Notes under the pieces: model-generated
Told to the model about the DNA's origin: nothing
What the model saw: the letters and a program-made list of their open reading frames with translations, nothing else
Databases searched by the model: none
Shown here: positions 24,497 through 32,983 of the stretch, piece by piece
Numbering within the stretch: the first letter of the stretch is position 1
Layout: the number at the start of each line of letters is the position of its first letter
NCBI RefSeq assembly: GCF_000308455.1
Contig: NZ_BAFP01000109.1
Coordinates: 1 to 64,000, forward strand
Length of the DNA: 64,000 bases
Direction of reading: 5' to 3'
Origin: Nocardia abscessus NBRC 100374
GTDB lineage: Bacteria > Actinomycetota > Actinomycetes > Mycobacteriales > Mycobacteriaceae
Position numbers and translations under genes: made by a program

Positions 24497-25841
24497 GGAT
24501 ACGCTCCCAGTCGGTGACCGCGGCGTCGTAGGCGTCCAGCTCGACCCGCGCCGCGTTGCGGTAGTGCTCCACTACATCATCACCGAAGGCCGCGCGGGCC
24601 ACCGTGCTGCCCGCGAACAGCTGGGCGGCTTCCCGCAGCGTATGCGGCACCCGAGGACGCTCGGAGCGGTAGGCGTTGCCGTGGAATTCCGGCTCCAGCG
24701 GCAGCGCCCGATCGATCCCGTGCAGTCCCGCCGCGATCAGCGCGGCCACGGCGAGGTACGGATTCACGTCACCGCCGGGCACTCGGTTCTCGAAGCGCAG
24801 CGAATGGTCCTCGCCGACCACGCGGATGGCACAGGTCCGGTTGTCCCGGCCCCACGCGATCGCGGTCGGCGCGAAGCTGCCCGCGACGAACCGCTTGTAG
24901 GAGTTGATGTTCGGCGCCAGCAGATAGGTGAACTCGCGCAGGCAGTCCAGCTGGCCCGCGATGAAGTGCCGCATGAGCGCCGACATGCCGTCCGCCCCCT
25001 CGCCCGCGAAGACCGGCTCGCCCGCCTCGCTACGCAAACTCAGGTGGATGTGGCACGAATTGCCCTCGCGCTCATTGTATTTCGCCATGAACGTGAGGCT
25101 GCGCCCCTCCTGGGCCGCGATCTCCTTCGCGCCGGTCTTGTAGATGCTGTGGTTGTCGCAGGTGACCAGGGCTTCGTCGTACCGGAACGCGATCTCGTGC
25201 TGACCGGGGTTGCACTCGCCTTTGGCCGACTCGACGTACATCCCCGCGCCGTCCATCTCCTTGCGGATGCGGCGCAGCAACGGCTCGATCCGCCCGGTGC
25301 CGAGCATCGAGTAGTCGACGTTGTACTGGTTGGCCGGGGTCAGCCCCCGATATCCGGCGTTCCAGGCCGCCTCGTAGCTGTCGTCGAACACCAGGAACTC
25401 GAGTTCGGTCCCCACGAACGCGCGCAGGCCACGCTCGGTCAGCCGGTCGAGCTGTCTGCGCAGCACCTGGCGCGGCGAGACCGGCACCGCCCGGCCCTCC
25501 GGCACCACGTGCTCGATATCGCACAGCACCAGCGCCGTGCCCGGCCACCACGGCACCGTCCGCAAGGTGCGCAGATCCGGCCGCAGCACGAGGTCTCCGT
25601 ACCCGGTCGCCCAGGAGGACAGGGCGTATCCGTCGACGGTCGTCATGTCCACGTCCACCGCGAGCAGGTATCCGCACGCCTCGGTGGCGTGCTCGACCAC
25701 CTCGTCCAGGAAATATCGTGCCGCGCAGCGTTTCCCTTGCAGACGCCCCTGCATGTCGGTCATGGCGACCAGCACCGTATCGATCTCACCCGTGTCGACC
25801 CGGTCCCGCAATTGCGCCACACTCAGCATCCCGCTACGCAT
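24477..25841 (-). CDS. Glutamine-synthetase-like gamma-glutamylpolyamine/amine ligase (GlnA3/PuuA type)
   Basis: The product is 454 residues, matching the glutamine synthetase fold: GTELEFLVFD, the metal-binding ESAKGECNPGQHEIAFRY, HIHLSL, and the ATP site RVVGEDHSLRFENRVPGGDVNPYLA. The lack of the adenylylation-site region of GlnA1 and the adjacent puuD-like gene identify it as a gamma-glutamylating enzyme for polyamines, ethanolamine or monoamines instead of ammonia. First gene of the leftward operon, with a perfect inverted repeat about 50 nt upstream. In Streptomyces such enzymes detoxify excess polyamines; the substrate here is not fixed by sequence. Confidence 0.88.
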   Translation of the reverse strand: MRSGMLSVAQLRDRVDTGEIDTVLVAMTDMQGRLQGKRCAARYFLDEVVEHATEACGYLLAVDVDMTTVDGYALSSWATGYGDLVLRPDLRTLRTVPWWPGTALVLCDIEHVVPEGRAVPVSPRQVLRRQLDRLTERGLRAFVGTELEFLVFDDSYEAAWNAGYRGLTPANQYNVDYSMLGTGRIEPLLRRIRKEMDGAGMYVESAKGECNPGQHEIAFRYDEALVTCDNHSIYKTGAKEIAAQEGRSLTFMAKYNEREGNSCHIHLSLRSEAGEPVFAGEGADGMSALMRHFIAGQLDCLREFTYLLAPNINSYKRFVAGSFAPTAIAWGRDNRTCAIRVVGEDHSLRFENRVPGGDVNPYLAVAALIAAGLHGIDRALPLEPEFHGNAYRSERPRVPHTLREAAQLFAGSTVARAAFGDDVVEHYRNAARVELDAYDAAVTDWERIRGFERL

Positions 25842-25892
25842 CCACGACCCCTCTCGGCACCAACCGTGCTCACGCTAGAGCAAAACGGACAG

Positions 25893-25914
25893 GTTCGTGA
25901 CGGGACACACGAAC
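25893..25914. promoter_or_regulatory. Inverted repeat upstream of the amine-utilisation operon
   Basis: GTTCGTG (25893-25899) and CACGAAC (25908-25914) are a perfect 7-bp inverted repeat with an 8-nt spacer, ending about 52 nt upstream of the ligase start. It is a plausible dimeric-repressor operator for the operon. The cognate regulator is not adjacent. Confidence 0.45.
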
Positions 25915-25970
25915 TTCCGGGCGCCCGCGCGAGGGTGCGGGATCAACTGCCCCGGCGGTGAGCGCGCAGG

Positions 25971-27353
25971 TCAGGACAACGGATTGCGCAGCGCGGCGGA
26001 AAGGACCGACAGGGGGCGGGGGCGCGACAGCGCGGGCGGGCGCGGTGCGCGGATCGGCCGTCCGAGCCACATGCGGACGAGCAAGGCCGCGAAACGCAGG
26101 TGCCCGCTCAGCGCCGGACCGGCGAGGGCGAGCGACCAGCTGGTCCGGGTACCGGCCGCGGGCAGTTCGCGGCCCGCGAAGCGCCCCGCGAGCCAGTCGA
26201 CCATGACCGGCAACGCGAGGAATTGCAGCAGCAGATGGGTGCTGAGCCGGTCGCGCAGATAGCGCACGTGCACGCCGGCCTCGACGTAGCGCGCGACGTG
26301 ACCGTCCACGTCGGCGACCGCGATCACCTCGTCGTACACGCCTTGCAGCACGAGCATCGGCATCGCGGGCGCCTGGCGACCGGGGTGGATGTCTTCGAGG
26401 ATCCGCTGTAATCCGTCCTGGGCGATCATGGCGGTGAGCCCCTCTCCGCAGTGCTTGTCGATATCGCGCCGGGCGAAGCGATACAGCAGGGGGAACGTCG
26501 CCGTGGTCTCGGTCTCGGCCAGCCAGCCGAGATACCGCGCGTCCAGGTGGGCGCGCAGCACGCGGTCCAGTTCCGGGTAGCCGCGGCGTAGCCCGGCGGT
26601 GAAGACGGCCGCGAACCCCGCGAACAGGGTTCCGTTGAGCCGGAGGAAGGCGGCGGCCGGGTCACCGACCGGCGACCCGGCGACCGCGCCGACGATGTTC
26701 AGCTCGGGCGCGTACTCCGCGGCCACCTCCGCGGCCCACGCGGTGGCCAATCCCCCGCCCGAATATCCCCAGAGCGCAACGGGTGTGGCGGGGTCCAGCC
26801 CGAGCGGGACGAAGGCGAGAGCGGCGCGAACCGCGTCCAGCGCGCGATATCCGGGCTCCCTGGCCACGCCGAACCGGCCCGCGGTTCCCCCGTGATCCGG
26901 CACCGACACCGCCCAACCCCGTGCGAGGGCGCTGGCGATCAGCGGTAGCTCGAGCTGGGGTATCGATCCCGCCGCTCGCGCCCCACGCCGGAGGGAGTAA
27001 GAGGGAGAACATTTCGACGCCACCGCGTCGATCGCGCACTGGAACGAGACCAGCGGGCGCGGCTCGGCGGGGTCCGCGCCCCACGGCAGCAGCACGGTGG
27101 TCACCGCGACCTCCGGCGCGCCGTGCAGATCACCGGTGCGATACAGCAACTGCCAGGCCGAAACGCGTTGGGTCACAATACCGAAGAAACCGATCTCCAC
27201 CTTGCGCGTGCGGACGATCGCGCCAGGGCGCAAACGCTCGACCGCGGGCGGCGGGGCGTAGAACGGATCGTCTTCCGGCAACATCGGCCGATGCGAGAAC
27301 GCCGCCGGGTCAGGCGGCACCGGGCCGCCGTCCCACTCGAGCTCCACACTCAT
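25971..27353 (-). CDS. LIP-family (secretory lipase type) alpha/beta hydrolase
   Basis: The product is 460 residues from ATG 27353 with AGGGAG 7 nt upstream. It matches the actinobacterial LIP family: FYAPPP near the start, VTTVLLPWG, FQCAIDAVASKCSPSY, and nucleophile Ser in GYSGGGLATAWAAE. An Asp in LQGVYDEVI and a His in RLSTHLLLQF are candidates for the rest of the triad. Most family members have a signal peptide, but this one begins MSVELEWDGG without a hydrophobic leader, so it may be cytoplasmic or exported another way. Probable role: hydrolysis of lipid esters. The following gene is the amine operon, but the functions look unrelated. Confidence 0.82.
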   Translation of the reverse strand: MSVELEWDGGPVPPDPAAFSHRPMLPEDDPFYAPPPAVERLRPGAIVRTRKVEIGFFGIVTQRVSAWQLLYRTGDLHGAPEVAVTTVLLPWGADPAEPRPLVSFQCAIDAVASKCSPSYSLRRGARAAGSIPQLELPLIASALARGWAVSVPDHGGTAGRFGVAREPGYRALDAVRAALAFVPLGLDPATPVALWGYSGGGLATAWAAEVAAEYAPELNIVGAVAGSPVGDPAAAFLRLNGTLFAGFAAVFTAGLRRGYPELDRVLRAHLDARYLGWLAETETTATFPLLYRFARRDIDKHCGEGLTAMIAQDGLQRILEDIHPGRQAPAMPMLVLQGVYDEVIAVADVDGHVARYVEAGVHVRYLRDRLSTHLLLQFLALPVMVDWLAGRFAGRELPAAGTRTSWSLALAGPALSGHLRFAALLVRMWLGRPIRAPRPPALSRPRPLSVLSAALRNPLS

Positions 27354-27519
27354 CCGGTTCTCCCTTTCGACGGCACCGCCGGGATCACGAGCACCACCGC
27401 TGCGGTGACGGCGCGTGGTGCCCGTAATCCACCCAACCAATGTCGTGGCGGGAAAAGAATTGTCCCGGGAGCCAATCAGACGCTCACGAATTCTCGCCCC
27501 GATGCAGTGACAGCGTGGA

Positions 27520-28668
27520 TCACAAGCTGCCGTTGCCGCCGATCATCCACGGATTGAAGGTGCATTCCAGCGACGGATGCGCGACCGGATCGAGCGCGTG
27601 CAGCACGATCGATGCCGCCCGTGGGGAATACATCATCGTCAGATGATCGGACATATCCTGCTCGCACCCTTCTTGCAGTGTGACGTTGTCCACCGTCGCG
27701 TCCGGACCCGCTTGCAGGAACGTCCATTGATAAGGGTTGGTGACCTCGTCGTGCCGGGAACCGATCGAGGTGTAGGCGACGCCGGGCACGGTGTCGCCCT
27801 GGGCGTTCAAACTGGCGTAGAACGGCGAGCCCACCGCCTGCTGGATATTCGCGATTCCGACCAGCGGCTCGTAGAAACCCAGAATATCGACGCCCAGGTT
27901 GTTGATGATCCGGCCCAGCGTCGCGATGCCCATCAGCGAGGTGCCGTGGTGGGTGGCGCCCAAACTCACCAGCCTGCCCACTTTGCTCTGCCCGCCTTCG
28001 AATTTCAGGTAATGGTTGGCGACCGTGCCGCCCTGGGAATGCCCGACGATATCGACGGCCTGTGCCCCGGTCGTGTCCAGCACCCGATCGATGAAGTCGC
28101 GCAATTGGGTTGCGGAATCCTCCATCCGGCCGACGCCGTAACGCCCGGGCAGGACCGGACCCAGCCCGCCGCCTTGCAGCAGGCCGGATCGCCCGAAGTT
28201 GAAGGCGAACACGCAGAATCCGGCGCGCGAGAGGCGCGGCGACAAGTAGGAGAAGGTGTCGTAGGCGTTCAACCAGGTGCCGTGCAGCAGCACCACCGGC
28301 CGCGGGTGTTCGGCAGTGGGAGTGCAGTTCCAGCGATTGGCGCCGGGTGGAGCGGAATCGGGATGGGTCAGGCCGTAGGCGAACGCGGCCAGGTACGCCG
28401 ACATCTCCGGCCCCTCACCGGACGCATCGGAGGCGACGCTGGTCGCCCAGCCCGACGAGCTGCCGGTGTCCACGATCGCGCGCGGCTGCCTGCCGTCCGG
28501 CGCGGGCGTCAGTCCCGCGCTGATGTAGTCCGCGAGCGCCTGCTGCGTCGGTTCGATCTCTTCTCGCGCGTGCGCCACTCCGTCGCCGAGTGCGGCCGCC
28601 ATTGTCACGCCCGCGATCACCGCCGCCCCGAGAATCGCCCGCCGAGCGTTGTGCATCATTGCCAACAT
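27520..28668 (-). CDS. Secreted triacylglycerol lipase/esterase (lipase class 2 type)
   Basis: The product is 382 residues from ATG 28668, preceded by GGGAGTG; in-frame starts further upstream lack a good ribosome-binding site. A signal peptide (MLAMMHNARRAILGAAVIAGVTMAAALGDGVAHA region) indicates export. Features are PVVLLHGTWLNAYDTFSYL (oxyanion region), nucleophile Ser in DIVGHSQGGTVANHYL and LVSLGATHHGTS. Several cysteines in the mature part could form disulfides. It probably cleaves lipid esters outside the cell. It is divergent from a PucR-type regulator, 265 nt away. Confidence 0.85.
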   Translation of the reverse strand: MLAMMHNARRAILGAAVIAGVTMAAALGDGVAHAREEIEPTQQALADYISAGLTPAPDGRQPRAIVDTGSSSGWATSVASDASGEGPEMSAYLAAFAYGLTHPDSAPPGANRWNCTPTAEHPRPVVLLHGTWLNAYDTFSYLSPRLSRAGFCVFAFNFGRSGLLQGGGLGPVLPGRYGVGRMEDSATQLRDFIDRVLDTTGAQAVDIVGHSQGGTVANHYLKFEGGQSKVGRLVSLGATHHGTSLMGIATLGRIINNLGVDILGFYEPLVGIANIQQAVGSPFYASLNAQGDTVPGVAYTSIGSRHDEVTNPYQWTFLQAGPDATVDNVTLQEGCEQDMSDHLTMMYSPRAASIVLHALDPVAHPSLECTFNPWMIGGNGSL

Positions 28669-28933
28669 CCAGTTCACTCCCATTCGCGCCGAACGAACGC
28701 GGCCCGGCGGTGAATCGAACGCCGCCGAATAATGTTTCCCACGCCACATTCGAAGTAGAGATGTGATCCGGGCCATATCGGTGAGCCGCTTTCCGAATGT
28801 AGGACGCACGCCCCGGCGATGTCACTGCACCCGGAGGAGAACATTCCAGCCGGAATATTGTTGTACGAGCCAAATTTCACGCGACGGCGCCCGCGACCTT
28901 GCCGCGGGTTCTGTGGTCGGAAACAATCGGCCC

Positions 28934-30196
28934 ATGTCCGTCGTGTTGTCCCCGGTGGCCGGTGACGTCCCGCTCGTCACCCGGTTGCTCACCCGCTGGC
29001 CGCAGATCGCCGAGCGCATGCTCGCCGCGGGCCTCGGCACCACCCCACCGGCCGCCGATCTGCCGGAGGGGCATTTCACGGCCGAGGTGCTGCCCGCGAT
29101 CTACGCGTGCGGCCGCGCGGTGCTGCAAGCGATCGGCGAACAGCGCAGCTTCACCAAGGCCGAGGTGGCGACTTTCGTCGCCCCGGTGGCCGAACGGCAC
29201 GCCGAGGACCGGTTTCCGCTGCCCGTGCTGATCGAGGCGATCCACGGTTCCGCGCAGTCGGTGCTGCAGGAGGCGGCCGCACTGGCCTCCCGCGAGGAGC
29301 TCGACGATCTCGTCGTGATCGGCAGCCGCCTGCTCGATCTGCTGATGCAGATCAACATCACGGTGGTGGAGACCTACGCCGACGTCGAGCAGTCCATCTA
29401 CAACGCCGAACGGGAGGCGCGCCGCGCACTGTGCTCGGCGCTGCTGCACGGGCTACCCACCTCCGAGCTGGCGGCGCGGGCGGACACCGCCCTGGCCGAG
29501 CACTACACGGTGCTCGCGATCCACATCCGGCACGACGACCAGCCCGGCACCGTCGCGACGCTCGTCGGGCGCCGCCGCATCCGCATCCTGCACCGCGCGC
29601 TGGATGCCCTGGCCGGCACGACGGCATTGGCCACCTTCGACGGCTGGACCGGAATCGCGTTGCTGCCCAGCGCATCCGACGCCGAACTGGACGACACCCG
29701 TTACGCCCGGCTGGCCACGGAACTGACCGAGCACTTCGGAGTTCCGGTTTACGTGGCCGAATATCCGTCCGTGCCGAGAGACGCCATACCGCACACCGCC
29801 GAAGAGGCCACCGACCTCGCCGACCTCGCGCGGCTGCTCGGCCGGCCCGCGGGCGTCTACCAACTCGACGACCTGCTGCTGGAGTACCAGCTCACCAGAC
29901 CGGGCACCGCCCGCGCGCGGCTGGCCGAGCGCATCGCCCCGATCCTGGACAGCCCGCACCTACTCGAGGCGCTCGACGCGCATCTGCGGCACGGTTCCGA
30001 TCGCAAGGCCGCGGCCGCCGAGATCCACGTGCACCCGAACACCTTCAGCTATCGCCTGCGCCGCGTCGCCGAACTCACCGGCGTCGACCCCACCGATCCG
30101 CACGACTCCCGGCTGCTGGCGGCCGCGCTGACGATTCAGCGCCTGTATCCGATCCGCTCCGGCCGAGCCCCGGGCGGAAACTCGCTCGCACCGTGA
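28934..30196 (+). CDS. PucR/CdaR-type transcriptional regulator
   Basis: The product is 420 residues. The N-terminal half is helical and resembles the RsbT-antagonist-like/sensor region of actinobacterial PucR proteins. The last 70 residues carry the PucR C-terminal helix-turn-helix, LLEALDAHLRHGSDRKAAAAEIHVHPNTFSYRLRRVAELTGVDP. I chose ATG 28934 (MSVVLSP). It is divergent from the secreted lipase and 25 nt upstream of a methyltransferase gene; it could control either. The inducer is unknown. Confidence 0.85.
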   Translation: MSVVLSPVAGDVPLVTRLLTRWPQIAERMLAAGLGTTPPAADLPEGHFTAEVLPAIYACGRAVLQAIGEQRSFTKAEVATFVAPVAERHAEDRFPLPVLIEAIHGSAQSVLQEAAALASREELDDLVVIGSRLLDLLMQINITVVETYADVEQSIYNAEREARRALCSALLHGLPTSELAARADTALAEHYTVLAIHIRHDDQPGTVATLVGRRRIRILHRALDALAGTTALATFDGWTGIALLPSASDAELDDTRYARLATELTEHFGVPVYVAEYPSVPRDAIPHTAEEATDLADLARLLGRPAGVYQLDDLLLEYQLTRPGTARARLAERIAPILDSPHLLEALDAHLRHGSDRKAAAAEIHVHPNTFSYRLRRVAELTGVDPTDPHDSRLLAAALTIQRLYPIRSGRAPGGNSLAP

Positions 30197-30221
30197 GCAG
30201 GTCCTGGTTACCGTCCGCCGC

Positions 30222-30920
30222 ATGGAAGACGAGCACGATTCGGTGGACGCGAGCCGCTATCTGCTGACCGGTCGATCGCTGCGGGAGTACCGCGCCATGT
30301 TCGCGCTCGACGACGAGGACCTGCGTGGCGACATTCTCGACTGCCCCGGTGGCGCCGCGAGCTTCGCGGCGGAGACGGCCGAGCTCGGCGCGCGGGTGGT
30401 CGCGGTCGATCCGGTCTACCAGCTGCCCGCACCGGAGCTGACCGCACTCGCGTCGGCGGAACTCGACCGCAACGCGGCTCACACGACAGCCGCTGCCGAC
30501 CGCTACGTATGGGACTTCTACGGCGATCCCGACGGCCATCGGCAGCTGCGACAGACCGCGGCGGGCCGGTTCGCCGAGGATCTGCGCGCCAACCCGCGGC
30601 GCTACCGCTACGGCGCGCTCCCCGCGCTCGACTTCCCTGATCGCGCGTTCGATCTGGTGCTGAGCTCGCATCTGCTGTTCACCTACGCCGACCGGTTGGA
30701 TTTCGGCTTCCACCTGGCGGCGCTGCGCGAGCTGGCGCGCGTGAGCCGCGGTGAGGTTCGGGTGTTCCCGCTCGTCGATCATGCCGGCGGGCGCTTGGAC
30801 GACCTCCTCGACCGCCTGCGGGGCGCTTTGCGGGACGAGGGGGTCCGATCGGACATCGCGGGCGTCGATTTCGAGTTCCAGCGCGGGGCGAGCTCCATGC
30901 TGCGCTTGACCGTGTCCTAG
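30222..30920 (+). CDS. SAM-dependent methyltransferase-like protein
   Basis: The product is 232 residues. A Rossmann-like start, ILDCPGGAASFAAETAELGARVVAVDP, is a variant of motif I (here CPGG rather than GxGxG). LPALDFPDRAFDLVLSSHLLFTYADRLDFGFHLAALRELARVSRGEVRVFPL matches motifs II-III. The CPGG variant occurs in a bacterial methyltransferase group often described as hypothetical. It begins 25 nt after the PucR-type gene, possibly in the same transcript. Substrate unknown. Confidence 0.72.
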   Translation: MEDEHDSVDASRYLLTGRSLREYRAMFALDDEDLRGDILDCPGGAASFAAETAELGARVVAVDPVYQLPAPELTALASAELDRNAAHTTAAADRYVWDFYGDPDGHRQLRQTAAGRFAEDLRANPRRYRYGALPALDFPDRAFDLVLSSHLLFTYADRLDFGFHLAALRELARVSRGEVRVFPLVDHAGGRLDDLLDRLRGALRDEGVRSDIAGVDFEFQRGASSMLRLTVS

Positions 30921-30992
30921 TGCACACCGTTCGGAAGCCGCGGCGGACGCGCCGAGCTTGCGCTCCGTAGATACGGAAATAAACTGCCTCTC

Positions 30993-31391
30993 ATGTCGAA
31001 TTTGCGGATCAGCGAGGCGGCCGCGCTGCTCGGGGTCAGTGACGACACCGTGCGGCGCTGGATCGATCAGGGCAAGCTGACCGCCCTCCAGCTCGACAGC
31101 GGGCGCAAGGGCGTCAGCGGCCGGGAACTCGCCGAGTTCCTCCGCGCCGGCGCCGACGCGCCGGAGCCCGGCGTCACCGTGGCGGCCTCGGCGCGCAATC
31201 GCCTGCGCGGCATCGTCACGCGGGTGGTGAAGGACACCGTGATGGCCCAAGTGGAGATGCAGGCGGGGCCGTTCCGCGTGGTATCGCTGCTGAGCCGGGA
31301 GTCGGTCGACGAGCTCGGGCTCGAGGTGGGCAGTGTCGCGGTGGCGTCGGTCAAATCGACACATGTCGTAGTCGAGATACCGGAGAGTTGA
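30993..31391 (+). CDS. HTH-TOBE molybdate-responsive regulator (ModE-like)
   Basis: The product is 132 residues. A MerR/excisionase-like helix-turn-helix (NLRISEAAALLGVSDDTVRRWIDQGKLTA) is fused to a single TOBE/mop domain (SARNRLRGIVTRVVKDTVMAQVEMQ then VSLLSRESVDELGLEVGSVAVASVKSTHVVVE). TOBE domains bind molybdate or tungstate oxyanions. It is the first gene of the mod operon, 6 nt before modA. It probably senses molybdate and controls the transporter genes, like ModE though smaller. Confidence 0.85.
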   Translation: MSNLRISEAAALLGVSDDTVRRWIDQGKLTALQLDSGRKGVSGRELAEFLRAGADAPEPGVTVAASARNRLRGIVTRVVKDTVMAQVEMQAGPFRVVSLLSRESVDELGLEVGSVAVASVKSTHVVVEIPES

Positions 31392-31397
31392 CCAGAG

Positions 31398-32174
31398 ATG
31401 ATTCGATCGCTGCGCGTGGTGGCCGTTGCCGGAGTCACCGCGGTCGCGTTGACCGGATGCGGCTCCGCCGAGCCCGCACCGGCACAGTCGAACGGGATCG
31501 GCGGCACCGTGACGGTGTTCGCCGCGGCCTCGCTGACCGAGACGTTCACCGAGCTCGGCAAACGATTCGAGGCCGCACACCCGGGGGTGCGGGTGGTCTA
31601 CAGCTTCGCAGCAAGTTCCGCGCTCGCCGAACAGATCGTCCAGGGCGCCCCCGCGGACGTCTTCGCCTCGGCCGCACCGAAGAACATGCAACAGCTCGTG
31701 GACAAGGGTGAGGTCTCCGCCGAGCCCGTCACCTTCGTGCGCAACCGGCTGGAGATCGCGGTGCCGAAGGGCAACCCCGCCGGTATCACCGGCCTGGCCG
31801 ACTTCGGCAAGACCGAACCGAAGATCGCGCTGTGCGCCGAGCAGGTGCCGTGCGGAGCGGCGGCGAAGACCGTCTTCCAGGTGGCAGGCGTCGATCCGCG
31901 GCCGGACACCCGGGAGGCCGACGTGAAAGCGGTCCTGACCAAGGTGAAACTCGGCGAGGTCGACGCGGCCCTGGTCTATCGCACCGACGTGAAAGCGGGC
32001 GGCGCCCAGGTGCAGGGCATCACCTTCCCGGAAGCCGACAAGGCGGTCAACGACTACCCGGTCGCACCGCTGGCGCACGCGCCGAACGCCGCGGCGGCGG
32101 CCGCGTTCGTCGAGTTCGTGCGTTCCGAGCAGGCCCGCGCGGTGTTCGCGGAGGCGGGATTCGACCTCCCGTGA
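31398..32174 (+). CDS. modA: Molybdate-binding lipoprotein ModA
   Basis: The product is 258 residues. A lipoprotein signal with lipobox LTGC (Cys about 20) anchors it outside the membrane. ModA features are TVTVFAAASLTETFTELGKRFEAAHPGVRVVYSFAASSALAEQIVQGAPADVFASA, FVRNRLEIAVPKGNPAGI and VKAVLTKVKLGEVDAALVYRTDV. It captures molybdate (or tungstate) for the ModBC permease. The stop overlaps the modB GTG. Confidence 0.93.
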   Translation: MIRSLRVVAVAGVTAVALTGCGSAEPAPAQSNGIGGTVTVFAAASLTETFTELGKRFEAAHPGVRVVYSFAASSALAEQIVQGAPADVFASAAPKNMQQLVDKGEVSAEPVTFVRNRLEIAVPKGNPAGITGLADFGKTEPKIALCAEQVPCGAAAKTVFQVAGVDPRPDTREADVKAVLTKVKLGEVDAALVYRTDVKAGGAQVQGITFPEADKAVNDYPVAPLAHAPNAAAAAAFVEFVRSEQARAVFAEAGFDLP

Positions 32175-32983
32175 TCCGCTCGGCACGGCGACGGACGTCC
32201 GCGGGACGACGACCGCTCGTCCTGGTGCTGCCCGCGGTCGCCGCGCTGGCGTTCCTGCTCGTGCCGCTGCTGGGATTGCTGGTGCGCGCACCGTGGCGGA
32301 CGCTGCCCGAGCGGCTGGCGGCCGCCGAAGTCGGCCAGGCGCTGCGCCTTTCGCTGCTGTCCGCGAGCCTGGCGACGGTGATCTGCCTGGTGTTCGGGAT
32401 TCCGCTGGCCTGGCTGCTGGCGCGCGGTGAGGTGCCCGGCAGCGGGGTGATCCGGGCGCTGGTCACCGTGCCGCTGGTCTTGCCGCCGGTAGTCGGCGGC
32501 GTCGCCCTGCTGCTGGTGCTCGGCAGGCGGGGGCTGGTCGGCCGGTATCTGTACGAATGGTTCGGGGTGTCGCTGCCTTTCACCACCGCGGGAGTCGTGG
32601 TCGCGGAAGCGTTCGTGGCGATGCCGTTCCTGGTGATCTCGGTGGAGGGCGCGCTGCGTGCGGCCGATCCGCGATTCGAGGAGGCGGCCGCGACGCTCGG
32701 CGCGTCCCGCTGGCTGGCCTTCCGGCGGGTCACGGTGCCGTCGGTGCTGCCGGGCATCGTCGCAGGCGCGGTGCTGTGCTGGGCGCGGGCGCTCGGCGAA
32801 TTCGGCGCCACCATCACCTTCGCGGGCAACTTCCCCGGCAGGACCACCACGATGCCGTTGGCGGTCTATCTGGCACTGGAGATCGATCCGGACGACGCGA
32901 TCGTGCTTAGCCTGGTGCTGCTGGGCGTCTCGGTGGCGGTGCTGGTCGGGCTGCGCGAGCGCTGGATCCGGGGTGTGCCGTGA
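32171..32983 (+). CDS. modB: Molybdate ABC transporter permease ModB
   Basis: The product is 270 residues, starting at GTG 32171 which overlaps the modA stop. It has about five to six membrane helices and the permease EAA loop, FEEAAATLGASRWLAFRRVTVPSVLPGIVAG, that docks onto the ATPase. LGEFGATITFAGNFPGRTTTMPLAVYLALE is characteristic of ModB. It forms the membrane channel of the molybdate importer. Confidence 0.93.
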   Translation: MIRSARRRTSAGRRPLVLVLPAVAALAFLLVPLLGLLVRAPWRTLPERLAAAEVGQALRLSLLSASLATVICLVFGIPLAWLLARGEVPGSGVIRALVTVPLVLPPVVGGVALLLVLGRRGLVGRYLYEWFGVSLPFTTAGVVVAEAFVAMPFLVISVEGALRAADPRFEEAAATLGASRWLAFRRVTVPSVLPGIVAGAVLCWARALGEFGATITFAGNFPGRTTTMPLAVYLALEIDPDDAIVLSLVLLGVSVAVLVGLRERWIRGVP

